64,000 bases of DNA from Mastigias papua (Eukaryota > Cnidaria > Scyphozoa > Rhizostomeae > Mastigiidae): contig OZ025267.1 in assembly GCA_964019165.1 (NCBI GenBank), positions 15,151,029 to 15,215,028 on the forward strand, given 5' to 3'. The position numbers and the translations under genes are program-made. A model generated the notes under the pieces. The model was not told the DNA's origin. It did not search any database and was given only the letters and a program-made list of their open reading frames with translations. How positions within the stretch are numbered: position 1 is the first letter of the stretch; every line of letters begins with the position of its first letter. Positions 1 through 21,191 of the stretch are shown in pieces.

Positions 1-1058
1 ATGCGATCCCGCACATTGGATGCTTGACAACGCTTATACAGGAGTCTTATACAGGACCTTTGGCACAATCTCATTTCATTTCATTTTCACTTTACTTATT
101 ATACATGGTAGCCCCTCAGATTTTACATCTGTTTTGCAGGGGCCATGTTAAAAACTACTTTACAATATTTGCAAAAATCATAACTAATAGTTACGAAAAA
201 ACATAGAAATATCATATATAATAAAGAAACATTTTGTAGTCAACTAAATGCGGCTATGCGGCAAGAGTCAAGTGTTGTCAACTGATGCCCAATTGTTGAT
301 GGTGGACAGCACATCAGAGCTATAGCTCTAGTCAAGCTTCGAACCATCAGTCCTCCCCATAATAGACATTTGTCCTAACCTCTCACCCAATCGTTCGTAG
401 CTAAATGGAGCATGTTTCAAAACCTGTTTGTACGGTACGAACCTTCTGCGGTACGGTTTACGACAGCAAAACAGAATAATCTCCTTCATCTTGTTCGGCC
501 TCATTCTTTTGTGGCCCATGGGGTGTACCATGAATTCTCATCCCTTTGGGACTTACTTACTTATTATTGTTTTGGAGAGGAGCTTATTCGAGGGGAAGGC
601 ATATTCGAGGGGAAGCTATAACATTATTTGACTCATGCCACACGAAGAATTCCCTCTCACTCATTCTCAAAACTCCTTTTCGTCATAATGCTCAAAGAAC
701 AGTGACAGCCTACGACAAGGCCTTCAATATCCTCTGAAGTGGGGGAATATTCAATAGGGAGGGCTATTTCGAGGGGGCCAATTAGAGGATTTACGGTGTG
801 TGAATTCAAACTATGAAGACTAAGTGTCCCCATTCTTAGCTATTAGAGCTGAAGGCAAGAAAATACGGAATATGTCTCTTTCACTACTTAATTTTGGCAT
901 AGTGTCTATTGTACTTGACTTCTTCAGACTCACTGAAATGATCTGCACAAATGACTGTTCTTTCTGGTTCTAATTTACTATGTTTTTCGTGGTGATCCTC
1001 ACCATAAAGTGTTTAACTAAGCTACACTCTCAAATATATGTCTTGAACTCTTTTTCAG
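1..1058. other. Upstream region without identified exon; MITE remnant at its 3' part
   Basis: No exon with a convincing acceptor, donor and phase was found here, although the first exon I could place (1059) needs at least one exon upstream. From about 535 to 797 the sequence carries attcgagggg blocks and ends in gaggatttacggtg, the same end sequence as the complete MITE at 24069-24345. It is read as a truncated copy of that family. The short reading frames in this stretch look like chance. Confidence 0.5.
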
Positions 1059-3486
1059 TTTGTGAATTTTTGAAACGAAGAGTAAAATCAAAACTTCAAG
1101 CAACTTTTGATCTTTATCCAAAAATACACAAGTTGATGAGGTGAGACTTTTATGTAGAATTGCAGTTTCAGATACAAGTAAGAAGTTTTGCTGTAATGAA
1201 TTACTGCCAAGTAGATGCTTGTCCCTATGAATTGGATTTTAGGTTAATGCTTTGCCGCAACTTTGTATATAGTTTCATTCATGAAAGAATGACGTCGATT
1301 TTAATCGATTGTGTTAGCAGTTCCAGCGCGAAATCGAAGCTTAAAAGAAAGTGAGACTATTTCCTTGGTATTGCCCAATTGCCATTAATTCTTTTTCTAA
1401 ACTGAATTGACTATAAAATGAGGCTAAATATTTGAACGCATTTTCGCTCAAGCTCTTTATTGTGGATTTTTCAGCTCTTTGCATGACAGGACAGAAAATA
1501 TGATTGATGTCAGAGCAACAAGAGGTGAATTTTCCAAATCGTTTGATATAAGACCTTCTTTGATTTTTAAAAATGACTTGGATTGACAAGTGGTAGACTG
1601 GAAACAATTCTTGCATAACTGATAACCTTCATAGTCATAAATATTGCAAAGATGGCAGTTGGTCTATGTCATGATACAATGCTAGTTCAGCTCCATTCAG
1701 CTCAGCTCAGCTCAGCTCAGTTCAGCTCAACTCAGCTCAGCTCAGCTCAGCTCAGTTCAGCTCAACTCAGCTCAGGTCAGCTCAGTTCAGCTCAGTTCAG
1801 TTCAGCTCAGCTCAGCTCAACTCAACTCAGCTCAGCTCAGTTCAGTTCAGCTCAGCTCAGCTCAGCTCAGTTCAGTTCAGCTCAGCTCAGCTCAACTCAG
1901 CTCAGTTCAGCTCAGCTCAGCTCAGTTCAGTTCAGCTCAGCTCAACTCAGCTCAGTTCAGCTCAACTCAGCTCAGCTCAGTTCAGCTCAATTCAGCTCAG
2001 CTCAGTTCAGCTCAACTCAGCTCAGTTCAGCTCAGCTCAGTTCAGTTCAGTTCAGCTCAGCTCAGCTCAGCTCAGCTCAGCTCAACTCAGCTCAGCTCAG
2101 CTCAGCTCAGCTCAGTTCAGTTCAGCTCAACTCAGTTCAGCTCAGTTCAGCTCAGTTCAGCTCAGCTCAGCTCAGCTCAGTTCAGCTCAGCTCAGTTCAG
2201 CTCAGTTCAGCTCAGCTCAGTGACAACTACACATACGAATTGCAAAGATAACTGCTACAGAAAATTTATACAATGAACTAGAAAGGAGATACAATGATGA
2301 TACAAATAAACATATTCAATACAGGTAATTGGCCTGTCTCCATAATATGATCCCATTTTTCGTAGCAAGTACATTATCATAACAAAATTAATATAGCTGC
2401 CTCTTGTATGTTTGTCTTTGCAGATTTGAAGACAGATTTCAAGTCACATTTCAAATTAATCGAAGAGAATCGCTATGAAATGTATTGCAAAGCATTTGCA
2501 AAGACAGACAAACAGAATAACGGATATATCTCTGTCGAGGTTTGGCGTTTTTCTCAATTAAAACATTGCATGCGCAGTTTTTCTAGAGTAATCTTATGTG
2601 CCTAATAGACTCCCCTAATCAATTACTTTCTGGGTATTTCCTACAAAGGGCATGTGATTTTTTCAAGTAAATTTTTATATCTTACCATTGATTCTAGCTC
2701 AATGGTTTTTCCATTTACTGAAACTGAAGGCAAAAAATTTTGCCGTTACATCGATTTTCATATTTTGCCCTGTTGTAATATCCTGTGGTCTATTCCCAGT
2801 GTTGTTTTTTCCCTAACCCCTTCTTGGTACTTTTTATTGAATTTCAATGTATAAAGAACATGCTCAGCCTCTCCCCAGATTGCCAGACTTTAAGCAATAT
2901 GCAGCCACTGTATAGATTGCCAGAAAGTATGAAGATATATTTAGTTTGAAGATATGAATATGGAGATACTGGAAGGGAACACATAGCAGATTATTAAGCA
3001 AGATTTGCTTTTGTAGCCAGCCTTACCAGCTTGAGTGCTGATAGAATGTGGGAAGATGTTATGTGAGCAGAAGTTTGCCACGTACTCTTAGGTTCCTAAT
3101 TGATAAACAGTGGGATCGGAAATACTTCTAGAACCCAATAAACGAGGGGATTTTAATAAACTGGGCGGTTGGAAGTATTTTGAAAACCTAATGAATATTT
3201 AACTGTCCATTGCTCTTCCCAAAAAACGACCAACGATATATCGATTTTGTGATAGGAACACTATTACTTGGTGACAGAAAAATGGCTTTTCTCAAGGAAA
3301 AACTTCAAAATCATTTTTCGTTGTTTGAAATTTTATAAACGGAGGGTCCTAATAAACTCCGGGGGGTAAGAAAAATCAGAGGAATTAACGTGTTTACCCC
3401 ACATTCAGTAGGAACCTAAGAAGACCAAAGTAGATATCAAGAATAATCAGCAATATTTATATAAATTCATTCTGCAGCATCACCAG

Positions 3487-3533
<47 letters not shown>

Positions 3534-6500
3534 GTAACCTCATACGAAGTGCAGCAGTGAGAAAATTTAGTAAAATAGCAAATAGCCTGTTTAACATGTG
3601 ATAGTATCAAATAAGAAAAGGTCTTCCCATCAGTCAAAGTAAAGGCTTGTGTTGTAGAAAAGCCTTTTGTCTGATTGATATGAGTGTATGGTTCTCTTTT
3701 TTAAACAGATGGTTAAAAGTGCTGCAAAGTTTGTGGATAGTGTTGCATCCTGTCCCACAAAATACATTGAGTACACGTTGATTGTAAGTTATTTTATGCT
3801 ATTAGCTCATTGTAGTATATACTTCATGGCAAGCACACTTGCTAGTTCAGAATAACACGGCATTTTACTATATCCAATAGAGGACTGGCTATGTCAACGT
3901 CTAGTTTTGAATTCAATTCAATTTCTTGTGTCTTTATACGGACTTGGGCTGCTAGCGTAGAATAAATAGCTAACAGTCGATCTTCACAGTTAAAGCATGT
4001 ATACTTCATAATTCGATGAATCGAACTGAAATCTAAAAGAAGCAGCCTATGAAGAAAGGGTAGAGAAGAAACTGTAGAGCCTCTGCAGGGGCGGATCCAG
4101 CCTAAAATCTGACTGAGTTCCAAATACTTGGAGGGGTGGGGTCAAAGTGTGCTAGGAAAAGTTTAAGACCACGCCCTTTTATACAGCAAGCAACCGCCCA
4201 TTTAGTCAAAATTGCTGATAAACATTAAGCAGAAACCTAATGGCTTCCTGTCCCCATAATGCTAAGATGTGTACTATTTTCTCAAGGTAGAGGTATTATG
4301 GGGTGCTACCCATTTATTGCTACAGGGTTTTGAACAAATACAAAATTGCATAAACAGTCAAAGTTAAGGCCTTAAAAGCACTTGGAAATCAATTGACATA
4401 CTGAATATATACATAGAATAGATAATGAAGCAGAAATTATTATATCACAACTGTGGAAATCATATAGATTGCTGGAAAATTATTGTTTTCCATTTTGCAG
4501 GCAATCATTCATATGGTGGCAAAGTTTGCTTTAGATACAGGTTTCCCTAGATGATCTGTAATGTTCTATAGGAGAATGAAAATTCTTTCCCAACTGGTGG
4601 TTATATAACTTCTCTCCTATGGATATAGTTTTTCTAAAATGGTTATCTATTCTGTAATACACCCTTTGATAAGTCTCTAAGTCTGGAGGATTATGTTGAT
4701 GGCATGAGTATATGTGGTCCCAGAAACGGGCGTGACAGGGTATTGAAAGGTGCCAGTGCTTGGAAAAATTCCTTAATTTGAAAATTTCCCAGTCACCATA
4801 ATGATAATAATGAAGTAAAAATTGTTCATAAGGGCATGCTGTTCGATGCAGAAGTGTCCTGTGTGAGCAAACGATAGATAAAAGCAACAGCACTGGCTTT
4901 AATTGATAGGCCTAAAAGTAATGTGCATCCAAATACACTTCTGAGACTAGGTCCACACTCAGATGCCTGGCCTTTTGCTCATGCACACTCGAAATCTCAT
5001 CGATAAAGGCCATACTCAACTCTGCAGACTGGTCCATAGCAAAGCTCTACGTGACATCTCGATCTCGATGGCTGAATGGCAAGCCCAAAAGCCCAGCCTG
5101 CCTTTGAAATAACCAAACTTTCCTAATGTTATTTCTTCGTTTCCATGAAACCCATCAGGAAACCCTGTCTATGATTTTTGATGGAAGCAGGTACAGTTGG
5201 TAAACGAGCACTAAAGATCGCCATATTAAAATTCACTTGTGAATTGAAACAGGATGTGCCTAAGCAAAGATTACTTCCAAACAATGGTAGACCAATCAGC
5301 GAATTCTTACCTACTGACTATTGTTTCTAATAGATTTCATTTCCGAGTTCCACCATTGTGTCTGACTAGGTTCCATCCGAGTTCCAAATCGAAAATCTAT
5401 TGTCTATTTCTGATCATGTCCGATGCCCAAGGATTTTATTTCCGAGTTCTGTGAGTTCCCAAGGATTGTCCACCGCAGATACAAATCATGACAGTGCTCC
5501 GCATAGCTATTACTATTTTTCAAAATGTAAGGCGAGAGAACCGGGAGAGAGAAACAATAGTGTTTTTCACTGTCATTGAATTAAATCATGTAACTTGTTG
5601 GAAACTTCATTGTAACCCATAATATATCTAGCTAACTTTGACTTGAATGTAATGAAATATCACTTTATTTTGCAAAATCTGACTGAGTTCTGGGCAGGAG
5701 GGAACTCGGTCTGGATCCGCCACTGCTCTGTTATTTAAAGTCATATCTTAGCCACATTTGCAAGGAACAAGTGAAACAGCTATTAAAATCTACAGATTAT
5801 TGAACAATTACCTGTTCTGCGATAATTGTTCTTAAATAGAGAGTTTCATTTCATTTTTGTAAAATAACAGACATCTTGGTTAATGCTGTATAATTAATAT
5901 TCTTTCAGGTTCTCGATATGCTGGTCCTTTCAAAGGTGACAATCAAAATGTTTTGCATCGTTTGTGGCGTTTTGGAGAGAATGTTAGAAGGAGGGTTTGT
6001 GTGATAATTGTCCCATTTCCAAAGTATTCATTAGTGGACTGTTTGATTATAAATTAAGAAATTGCTGGTTTTAATAGTTTAGGATCTAGAATCATCCACT
6101 TATTCTTTTAATTTGCTGAATAAATTGTTATTGATGTTATTGTATCGATTTTCATTCGTTTTTTGCTTGTTTTTGTTGTGATAATGAATCGAAGTTTCGA
6201 AGAAAGAACATAGAATCTCTACGCGTAGTTATTCATTTATCGGTTCATTCACTTATCCACCCATTCAAATTTCCATCCATCCATTCAAATCAGTTAATCA
6301 ATAAGTATAGAATTTTTTCCATTCTGTTTATTATCCCAATAATTTCTTCGTATTGCCATTCAGCTTTCATTGCTGTCTTGTATTATTTTAGATAATGCCT
6401 AAATATTTTAAATATTCTACGTAATTTTAACGTGTCTCTATCATTCAAAACTGACTTTTTGTTTACCAGTTTTCTTACTAATTTGACATCGAATACTTGA

Positions 6501-8065
6501 GAAGGACAGTCCTTTAATTTGAAGATAGGATTCAGCAATTTGTTGCTTCTAGTATTCGCTGAAAGTTCGACACCACTAGGAGAGCAGCTTCTGGCATTTG
6601 CAGAATCAGAAACATTCCATACAAGTGCTACCCAACCACCGGGCAGCATCTGCTCCATTACTTAAGTAATGCCAGAGCCTGCAGTGAGGACATGTTTCAA
6701 CTGTTTGGAAGGACCATGTCATCTTTCCATCTATCTGCTTCTAGAGTCTGTATGCATCAAAGCTAGAAAACTGCGACTTTGTATGCAGGAGTTGGTTTTT
6801 GTTCTTGGACCCTCATAACTAGCTGGCGTAAATGGGACATCGATTGGCGATTTTGAAAACGATATGATTTATTCTCACGTTTCATGATTGGCACTTTTAA
6901 ATTCACGAATGGTTACATATTTTAGTAGGTTCATTTCGGTCACGACACTGAAAGTATATACTATGAAATGCATATGTCGGTTTAGCCATAGTGTTTTTAG
7001 AAGAAATCTATTATGTTCGTGAACTATTAATATTTATATCCCTTTTTGACGCTATAGAGCCGTGATCCGTGATGCTGTTGATTCCATGGATTTGTTGATG
7101 TCAGAGGGCAAAATGATTTGGTACAAGGTGAGTCTTTTACAGTGTATTGAATGTCCTATAGTAGAGAAGCAGGGCCGCCAAATGTGTGAGACCTCTGATC
7201 AGGTCTGTTTTCTTCCAAACTAACTGACCAATCAGCATGAAAAATGGGCCTAAATTCAGCTTTGGGCTAAATATGTGGGGGAATTATGCATGATGATTGG
7301 TCGGTAAGGTTTGGAGAAAATACATCTAATCAGACTCCTGAACAGTTGGCGGCTATGCATCGTAGAGAATAACTCATTCTGGCTATTTCTTTTACGATTC
7401 TCGAGGCTTCTGTAGCATTTATAGGTAATTGTCACGAGTTCAGCTCCATTCACATTTAATTCCATTATAATTGCATGGTCTTGTAATCATTGTAATTGTT
7501 TGCAAGTAGCTAGTAGCAGTTTAAGTGCAAACAAATTTGCCTGAATTGATTAAGCAAAATACAGCTTTCCTCTTCCAAACAGTTCGATCTTGCTAAGTAA
7601 TTGTTTAGTTTTTGTATCAACCAGTAAAACAGAGAGAAGTCTATCTTCGTTAATAGGATTCTTCTTCTTTGAATCGTTTACTATCTATCTGTTTTTCTGT
7701 GCAGGAAATGTTCTATGATTCATCAGACTTGGATAGAAATTATATCAACCTAGAAACTGTAAAGTTGGAGTTATTTGCTGGTGGAATGGATGCTGAAGAA
7801 GAGAAGCAGATATCAGATAAGATTCTTAGTAGAGAAAATCAACGGGTAAGACACTTGTTTTAGATTATTGCCCAGTGTAACCCCACACGTGCCACCAGTG
7901 CATACTCGCATGTGTCATCAATGCAGACATCACGTGTTATACAAATACATACCAACATACGCTATCAATGCTTGGCCCCAAGTCCTAGGAGAAAGTATGA
8001 CTACTACTGACTGCATTCGCAAGCATATGTGGATCAGCAACAATTGTATATTTCAGGTTATTTAA
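1059..8065 (+). CDS. Unrecognised multi-exon protein with EF-hand-like loops (5' partial)
   Basis: Eight exons join with consistent phases: 1059-1140, 1475-1524, 2424-2539, 3709-3783, 5909-5994, 7058-7127, 7705-7845, 8057-8065 (stop TAA). All have GT-AG borders; the last exon is very short and the least certain. They give about 208 residues. Seen: a basic helical start (KRRVKSKLQATFDLYP), then around residue 73 the loop DKQNNGYISVEM. This fits an EF-hand in Asp1, Asn5, Gly6 and Ile8 but has Met at position 12. A second degenerate site follows (FYDSSDLDRNYINLE), then an acidic end (GGMDAEEEKQ). Two AATAAA signals lie downstream at 8171 and 8182. I do not recognise the family. Calcium binding is an inference and may be lost. 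The 5' end lies upstream of 1059, possibly outside the window. Confidence 0.6.
1685..2220. repeat. Pentanucleotide tandem array (CTCAG and single-transition variants)
   Basis: About 107 pentamers in register, inside the intron between the exons ending at 1524 and starting at 2424. In the eight full rows 1741-2220 I counted 96 units: 58 ctcag, 27 ttcag, 10 ctcaa and 1 gtcag. All but one variant are transitions at the C or G of the AGCT junction; the central TCA never changes. The plus strand is open in one frame (Leu-Ser-Ser-Ala-Gln repeats), but this follows from the repeat and is not taken as a gene. Confidence 0.95.
3487..3530. repeat. (TCA)n microsatellite
   Basis: Uninterrupted TCA trinucleotide run of about 44 bp in an intron of the EF-hand-like gene. 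Confidence 0.97.
4086..5725. mobile_element. 1.64 kb non-autonomous terminal-inverted-repeat element
   Basis: The left end reads CAGGGGCGGATCCAG and the right end is the inverse of CAGTGGCGGATCCAG, a 15-bp terminal inverted repeat with one mismatch. CTCTG directly flanks both ends (4081-4085 and 5726-5730), compatible with a 5-bp target duplication or the remains of a longer one. Both ends continue with a shared motif, aaaatctgactgagttc, in direct orientation (4098 onward and 5676 onward). No transposase-like frame was recognised inside. It sits in an intron of the EF-hand-like gene. hAT membership is possible but not shown. Confidence 0.7.
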
Positions 8066-11000
8066 AGTCGGAAGTCTTTGAATGACAAATGAATTAATGA
8101 ACTACAATCTTAAGCAGTAAACATTGCTTTCATTGCTATCATGAATTCAATGCTACCTTTTATTGCTGTAAATAAAATGACAATAAAATGTTTGACTAGT
8201 AGCTGCTGGTGTTATTTTTGGAATCAAATTTTATTTTCCTCATCAGTATATCTCTCATTGCCATAGTATTATGAGAGACACTTTAAGTTGTCATACATTG
8301 ATAGTATGGATAAGAAGTCACCTAGTTAGAGTTAGGGCGTTCATCTGACCTGTGGAAGGTCGATGGCTCAAGCCATGACCAGACAATAGTTTAGATGCTT
8401 GCCCACTAGCCAACGGCAAATGTGTACCCGATGGAAACACTGGGGAGATAAACGTAGCGAGGATATTGACGGTCCATTCTACCGTCCGATACCGCTGGTC
8501 TAGGGTGATTGTACTCTCAGACAGGCACTACTCAGTGCACACAACCGTATATGGGATTAACCTTTACCATTGTAGTTTACTATGGTAATGACCTAAAGTT
8601 AACTCATTTACATTTCCTTCTAGATTTCATATCTGGATTTCATTGCATATATTCCGTTATTTATTGCAATACATGACAAGATATGTGCTAATGCCTTTGA
8701 CTGAGGTTAGCAATATCATCACCGAAGAATTGCAAGATTTTATATGATTGGGTATCAAACTTATTGTTAGAGACTGAACTACTATTTATTGCCATGATTT
8801 TTTTGTGTAAGTAGATCTTAAGATTCTGTAGATAAATCTTTCCCCCTAATTTTAGTACTCAATCTGCAGCTCTTTATACCGTGGTCTTATCGCAAATGCT
8901 AATAGTTTTCGCATCGTTTGTGTTAAAATGTGCAGTACAATAAGACACTTTGTGATGGAACATTACAATCATGCAAATCAAGGTTTGATTTGACCATAGA
9001 CTGTAGGACTGTTTTACAGAAATGTACATTGCAACTGCAAGGATAAAGATTTAATGATCCATGATAAAGCTTAACCAAGGTATGACATTTGAATTGGAAT
9101 TAAATAATAAAAAACGGCGATTTGATGTGTAGTGCTAACAAGTGAAAATTAAAGATGAAATATAATCAACTGGAGCGCCAAGCTACTTCATGTAATTTTT
9201 AATACAATTGCAGATAAAAATAATCAGTGGGATTCAGCAAAAATCAAATTTTAAACTTTTATGGTTGATCTTGATAATTTAAAGCCGCATTTGGTAGGGA
9301 ATAACAGGTAACAATTGGTATACAAATCTTTTCATTACATTGCTAGATAAATTTTCATTTCTTTTCATTAAGAGCGTATTGTTTGTTGCTTCAGGTCATG
9401 CTTAAAGTAGTGAAATAGAGAAATAAGATTGTCCTTAGTACGATCTGGACAAGTAATGAACTTGTGACTTTTAGTTGGTTTCTTTTGTTACTTTTAATCA
9501 ATGCTAGATTTGCAAATATAATGTTTTGAAACATGCTACCTCGTGGTCCGTGACACTTTTACGTTTTCCTATGTCATTCATATTTGATCATAAAACATCA
9601 GGTGTATATTGATATATGTTGCAGTGAGTGCAAAAATGTTGTACTTTGTCCAGAGATATAGTGGGATTTGGAAGGTGGAGGGGCACAGGAAATGAAAGGC
9701 ACTTATGCCACACTTTAGAGTTTAAGAGCCACACCAAACCGTGATGAAATCGCGCGCCACGCCAACAACCCCACCGCAAACAAAGAAGAATATGGAGGAC
9801 CCATGCTGGATAATATGGAGTGTAAGGAAACTTTATTTGTATCATTGTCAGGGAAGAAGGGCGCCCTGCCATTTTGCAATAGTCTTGCTCGTATACTTTT
9901 CCCTAAATAGACTGGATGCATATACATATTGAGGGCATTTTTCAACATTTCCAAAATTTGGGAAGGCACGTGCACCCAGATCCCCCGTTTATACATCTGT
10001 AACTTTATCTGAAGAGCAGATATTTTAAACAACGCATGTTTACTAGATTTTGTTGGACAGGAGCTGATTATTTGGCAAAGTACAAATGCATGCATGCAGA
10101 TATAACAAACAAATTGATTGGAGGTCACTTCACTACACATTATGTTCACGGAATAGACACCTGTAAACAGTTTCAGAGAGCTGAATGCTTGTACACAGTG
10201 GCAATAAGCGTCGACAAGGTAACCGGTTAATTGTTGGTGAAGGGGGTCCTATCGTTGTGGTGGTCACCCCAGTCAGAATTAGCCAGACCGCCACTGCATT
10301 GCATGTGTCAACTTGTAATAATCACTTCATGCCATCAGCCAGGACATGAAACTAATTAGTTCAATGGTATCAATACAGAGATTTTGGAAAGTGGCAGTTT
10401 ATTTTTGATGTAGCTGAGTTTAAGTCAATACAATAACTATCATAGTGATGGCAAATATTAAGCAATTATTTGACTCCTTGCATGCAATTATGTCCGAGTG
10501 ATACAGGGTCCCAAAATGCAATGGATCTGACTCATTTTGTGGATTTTTAAAACAAAACAGAACATCTGATGGGGAAAGTTTAAATTTGTAAAAAAAGGCA
10601 TATCTAGTTATTAAAGGTAGGCCTTCAAAACTAACACCGCGTAAGATTTAATAATATTTAAATGACATGAAGATTGATCATTTACTTTTTAGACAATGTA
10701 CAAGTACAGAATTTAACTTCAACCATATCCTTTTCCCTTTTTGTGAATCCAAGGAAGGACCAAACCAACTTTTTATAAAAGTGTGGACCTGCAATTATCT
10801 ATTGTTCTAGGTCCGGGATTGCTAGATATTTGTGTGCTTTTACTGCTAAAAATATTTGTTCACCATTTGCTCTTTCCCCTTCCTTTGCTTTTGAGGCGTT
10901 TAGATATTGCACTGGTATGATAAGGAATGGCAGAATGTTGGCAAATGACGACCAGTGGTGGCATGCAATCAATGCCATTGAGCAATCATGCCTTCTTTCT

Positions 11001-12232
11001 TTGCTTAAAATGCATTTCCAACCATAATTAAATCATATGCTTGATTCTGTGTAAATTTTAATTACGAGAGTTTGCGACACCATGGGGCTGGGGATCTTGG
11101 AATTTTCACTGGTTGGGGTTAATAAACAGAAGCACTATAACCATGGGAGGTCGGAAATTCAATGTTGAATTTTCCCGTGGATTTCATCGATTTGGCTTTT
11201 GTAGTGCAAGAACTTTACACGAGGACTTTGGAACAGTTCTATATGGAACCTTTCCGCAGAGGTACAGATAGGCTTCCCGTTTACACGATGTCTTGGAACT
11301 GTTCTGTGCAGAACCGTTTCTTTCCATGCATTCACGCATGGGTAGTTTATATCTAAGCGTACCTGACGAGAAACCTTTCTGGGTGTTTACACGAGAACTT
11401 TTGGGTATGGTTACAAACAGGACCTACTTTCTAAATGATTCCGTTTGGGTACGGCTAGCAGTTCATTTTGGAACGGTTCCATCAGTTCTCGTGTAAACTC
11501 AAAGCCTCTTCGTACCAATTAGGGTACGGCTCCATTTGGAACCATTCCCGTGTAAACGGGGCCTAAAGCTCTCTTAGAATTCTTAAGATTTTAATAATGA
11601 AACTTTTTAAAGATATTCTTAGTGAGAATATTCGAATTTGCGTAATACTGAAGTGATACACAGATATACAGGCACTGCACAAAAAAACAATGAAATGCAG
11701 AAATTTATAAGAAGTCTATGCATGTAATGCAAATGAGATTATGGGCTTGTGTGAAAATTGGAATTTCAAGTTTTTATCAACTTATCTACTTTCTTAGGCC
11801 TCAGAAATCCAGTACTGAACTGTCTTAAACTTTTGAGCAGTCAAGTACGAAAAGTGTATAGAGGCAATCCAAATTTGACTTTGACAATTTTAACAAGAAC
11901 AGGATGTGGGAATCGTGAGGGAATAAGTGAGAAAATGCAAGGATCCGGTGGGGCACCCCTCAGTAGTTTGCATGCCATAATGTCCCATGACATGGGACTA
12001 ACGTTTGCGAAAAACTTGACTGCTATCTGTCAAGTCAAATTTGAGGAAGGTCTACAGAAGAACTTCCCGCATTTTTGATGGCTGGTAATGAGAACGAGGT
12101 GAGACTAGTCCAGTTGGAGGCCAGCAGCAATTTTGAGATTCTTGTTGGTAGCTTCAAGCATTGGGAGTAGGTGCTTGATGCAAAAACTACTCGTTATATT
12201 ATATGATATAACGAAAAGAAATACGAAAAAAT
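8066..12232. other. Intergenic spacer between the EF-hand-like and DHHC genes
   Basis: It holds the 3' untranslated region and poly(A) signals of the upstream gene (8171, 8182), a diverged SINE (about 8317-8575), and from about 11170 to 11570 a stretch in which gtttacacg and ggaacc-ggttcc motifs recur. That stretch ends in cccgtgtaaacggggcct and looks like a decayed transposon. The minus-strand frame at 9715-10149 and the plus-strand frame at 11758-12078 resemble no family I know and lack splice support. Just upstream of the DHHC start, 12190-12211 is a small palindrome (cgttatat/atataacg). Confidence 0.5.
8317..8575 (+). mobile_element. Diverged tRNA-derived SINE, plus orientation
   Basis: Same family as the better copy at 35010-35282. 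Shared landmarks in the same order are a box-A-like start (tagttagagttagggcg), a box-B-like ggtcgatggctcaagcc, a body with aacactggggag, and the end atgggattaacctttacc. It is more diverged than the 35 kb copy, so likely older. It lies just 3' of the EF-hand-like gene. Confidence 0.65.
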
Positions 12233-20517
<8,285 letters not shown>

Positions 20518-20519
20518 GC

Positions 20520-20525
20520 AATAAA
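20520..20525 (+). terminator. Poly(A) signal AATAAA of the DHHC gene
   Basis: AATAAA begins two bases after the TAA stop (20515-20517). If used, the 3' untranslated region would be very short. A T-rich stretch follows at 20530-20580. Confidence 0.6.
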
Positions 20526-21191
20526 TGTTCGGTTTGTTACATCTCTAGTTTTGTAAGCAAGTTGAGCATTTTTTGATTAAAAGCTCAAAGAGTAATGGAA
20601 ATTAATGCACACACTTTACCTGATACTTATGTACTAACTCTGTCATCTTATTATGAGACTTTGCCTAGAATCTATTGTTTATTTCATGTCTCATTAGCTT
20701 CTTTTAACTTTTGTGACATATTAGTCGGGTATTGGAATTACATGCGTATGCAGGTATGTAGTAGATTAAATAGAGCTTTTCACCCCGTGATCTCATTCAA
20801 TGTAAATTTGTTGCCTAGACTGATAATTGGTTATCGCAGAAACTTGTACGCAAATGCTTTTTGCATATACAATAACAACGGAATTGGAGCGTATTCTTAT
20901 TTCTTTTATCCTTTTGGTAGTCATTTATGTTTCAAGGTACAGCACTTACAAATTATAGACATCAACCGAACTTTAGTATCATTCTTTTATCGAACAGCCA
21001 TTTCTAACGATAGAAATCACACTATGTCTCATAGTTTGACTTGCAGCTGTTTACCACTCTCTCGCTGCGCATTCGGCTCACAACTGTATCATTGTTCACC
21101 TTGCGCGACACTACAAATTGAATTAGTCAAGTTTTTCCATCCATTGCGATCGTTGGCGAGATGTCTCAAGATGTTAAGATGTCCTCTTGTC

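Noticed and set aside
1652..2251. 199-residue plus-strand frame of Leu-Ser-Ser-Ala-Gln repeats
   Set aside because: The pentamer repeat without stop words forces an open frame. It lies within an intron, and the variation ignores codon positions.
4501..4539. Candidate exon (AIIHMVAKFALDT) after ttttgcag
   Set aside because: It can be read in phase after 3783, but it forces the next exon (5909) into a frame that ends in a stop at about 6056 and leaves the exons from 7058 on without a partner. Skipping it gives a fully phased gene.
9715..10149. 144-residue minus-strand frame in the spacer
   Set aside because: No recognisable domain and a longer overlap with another random frame; possibly part of an old repeat.
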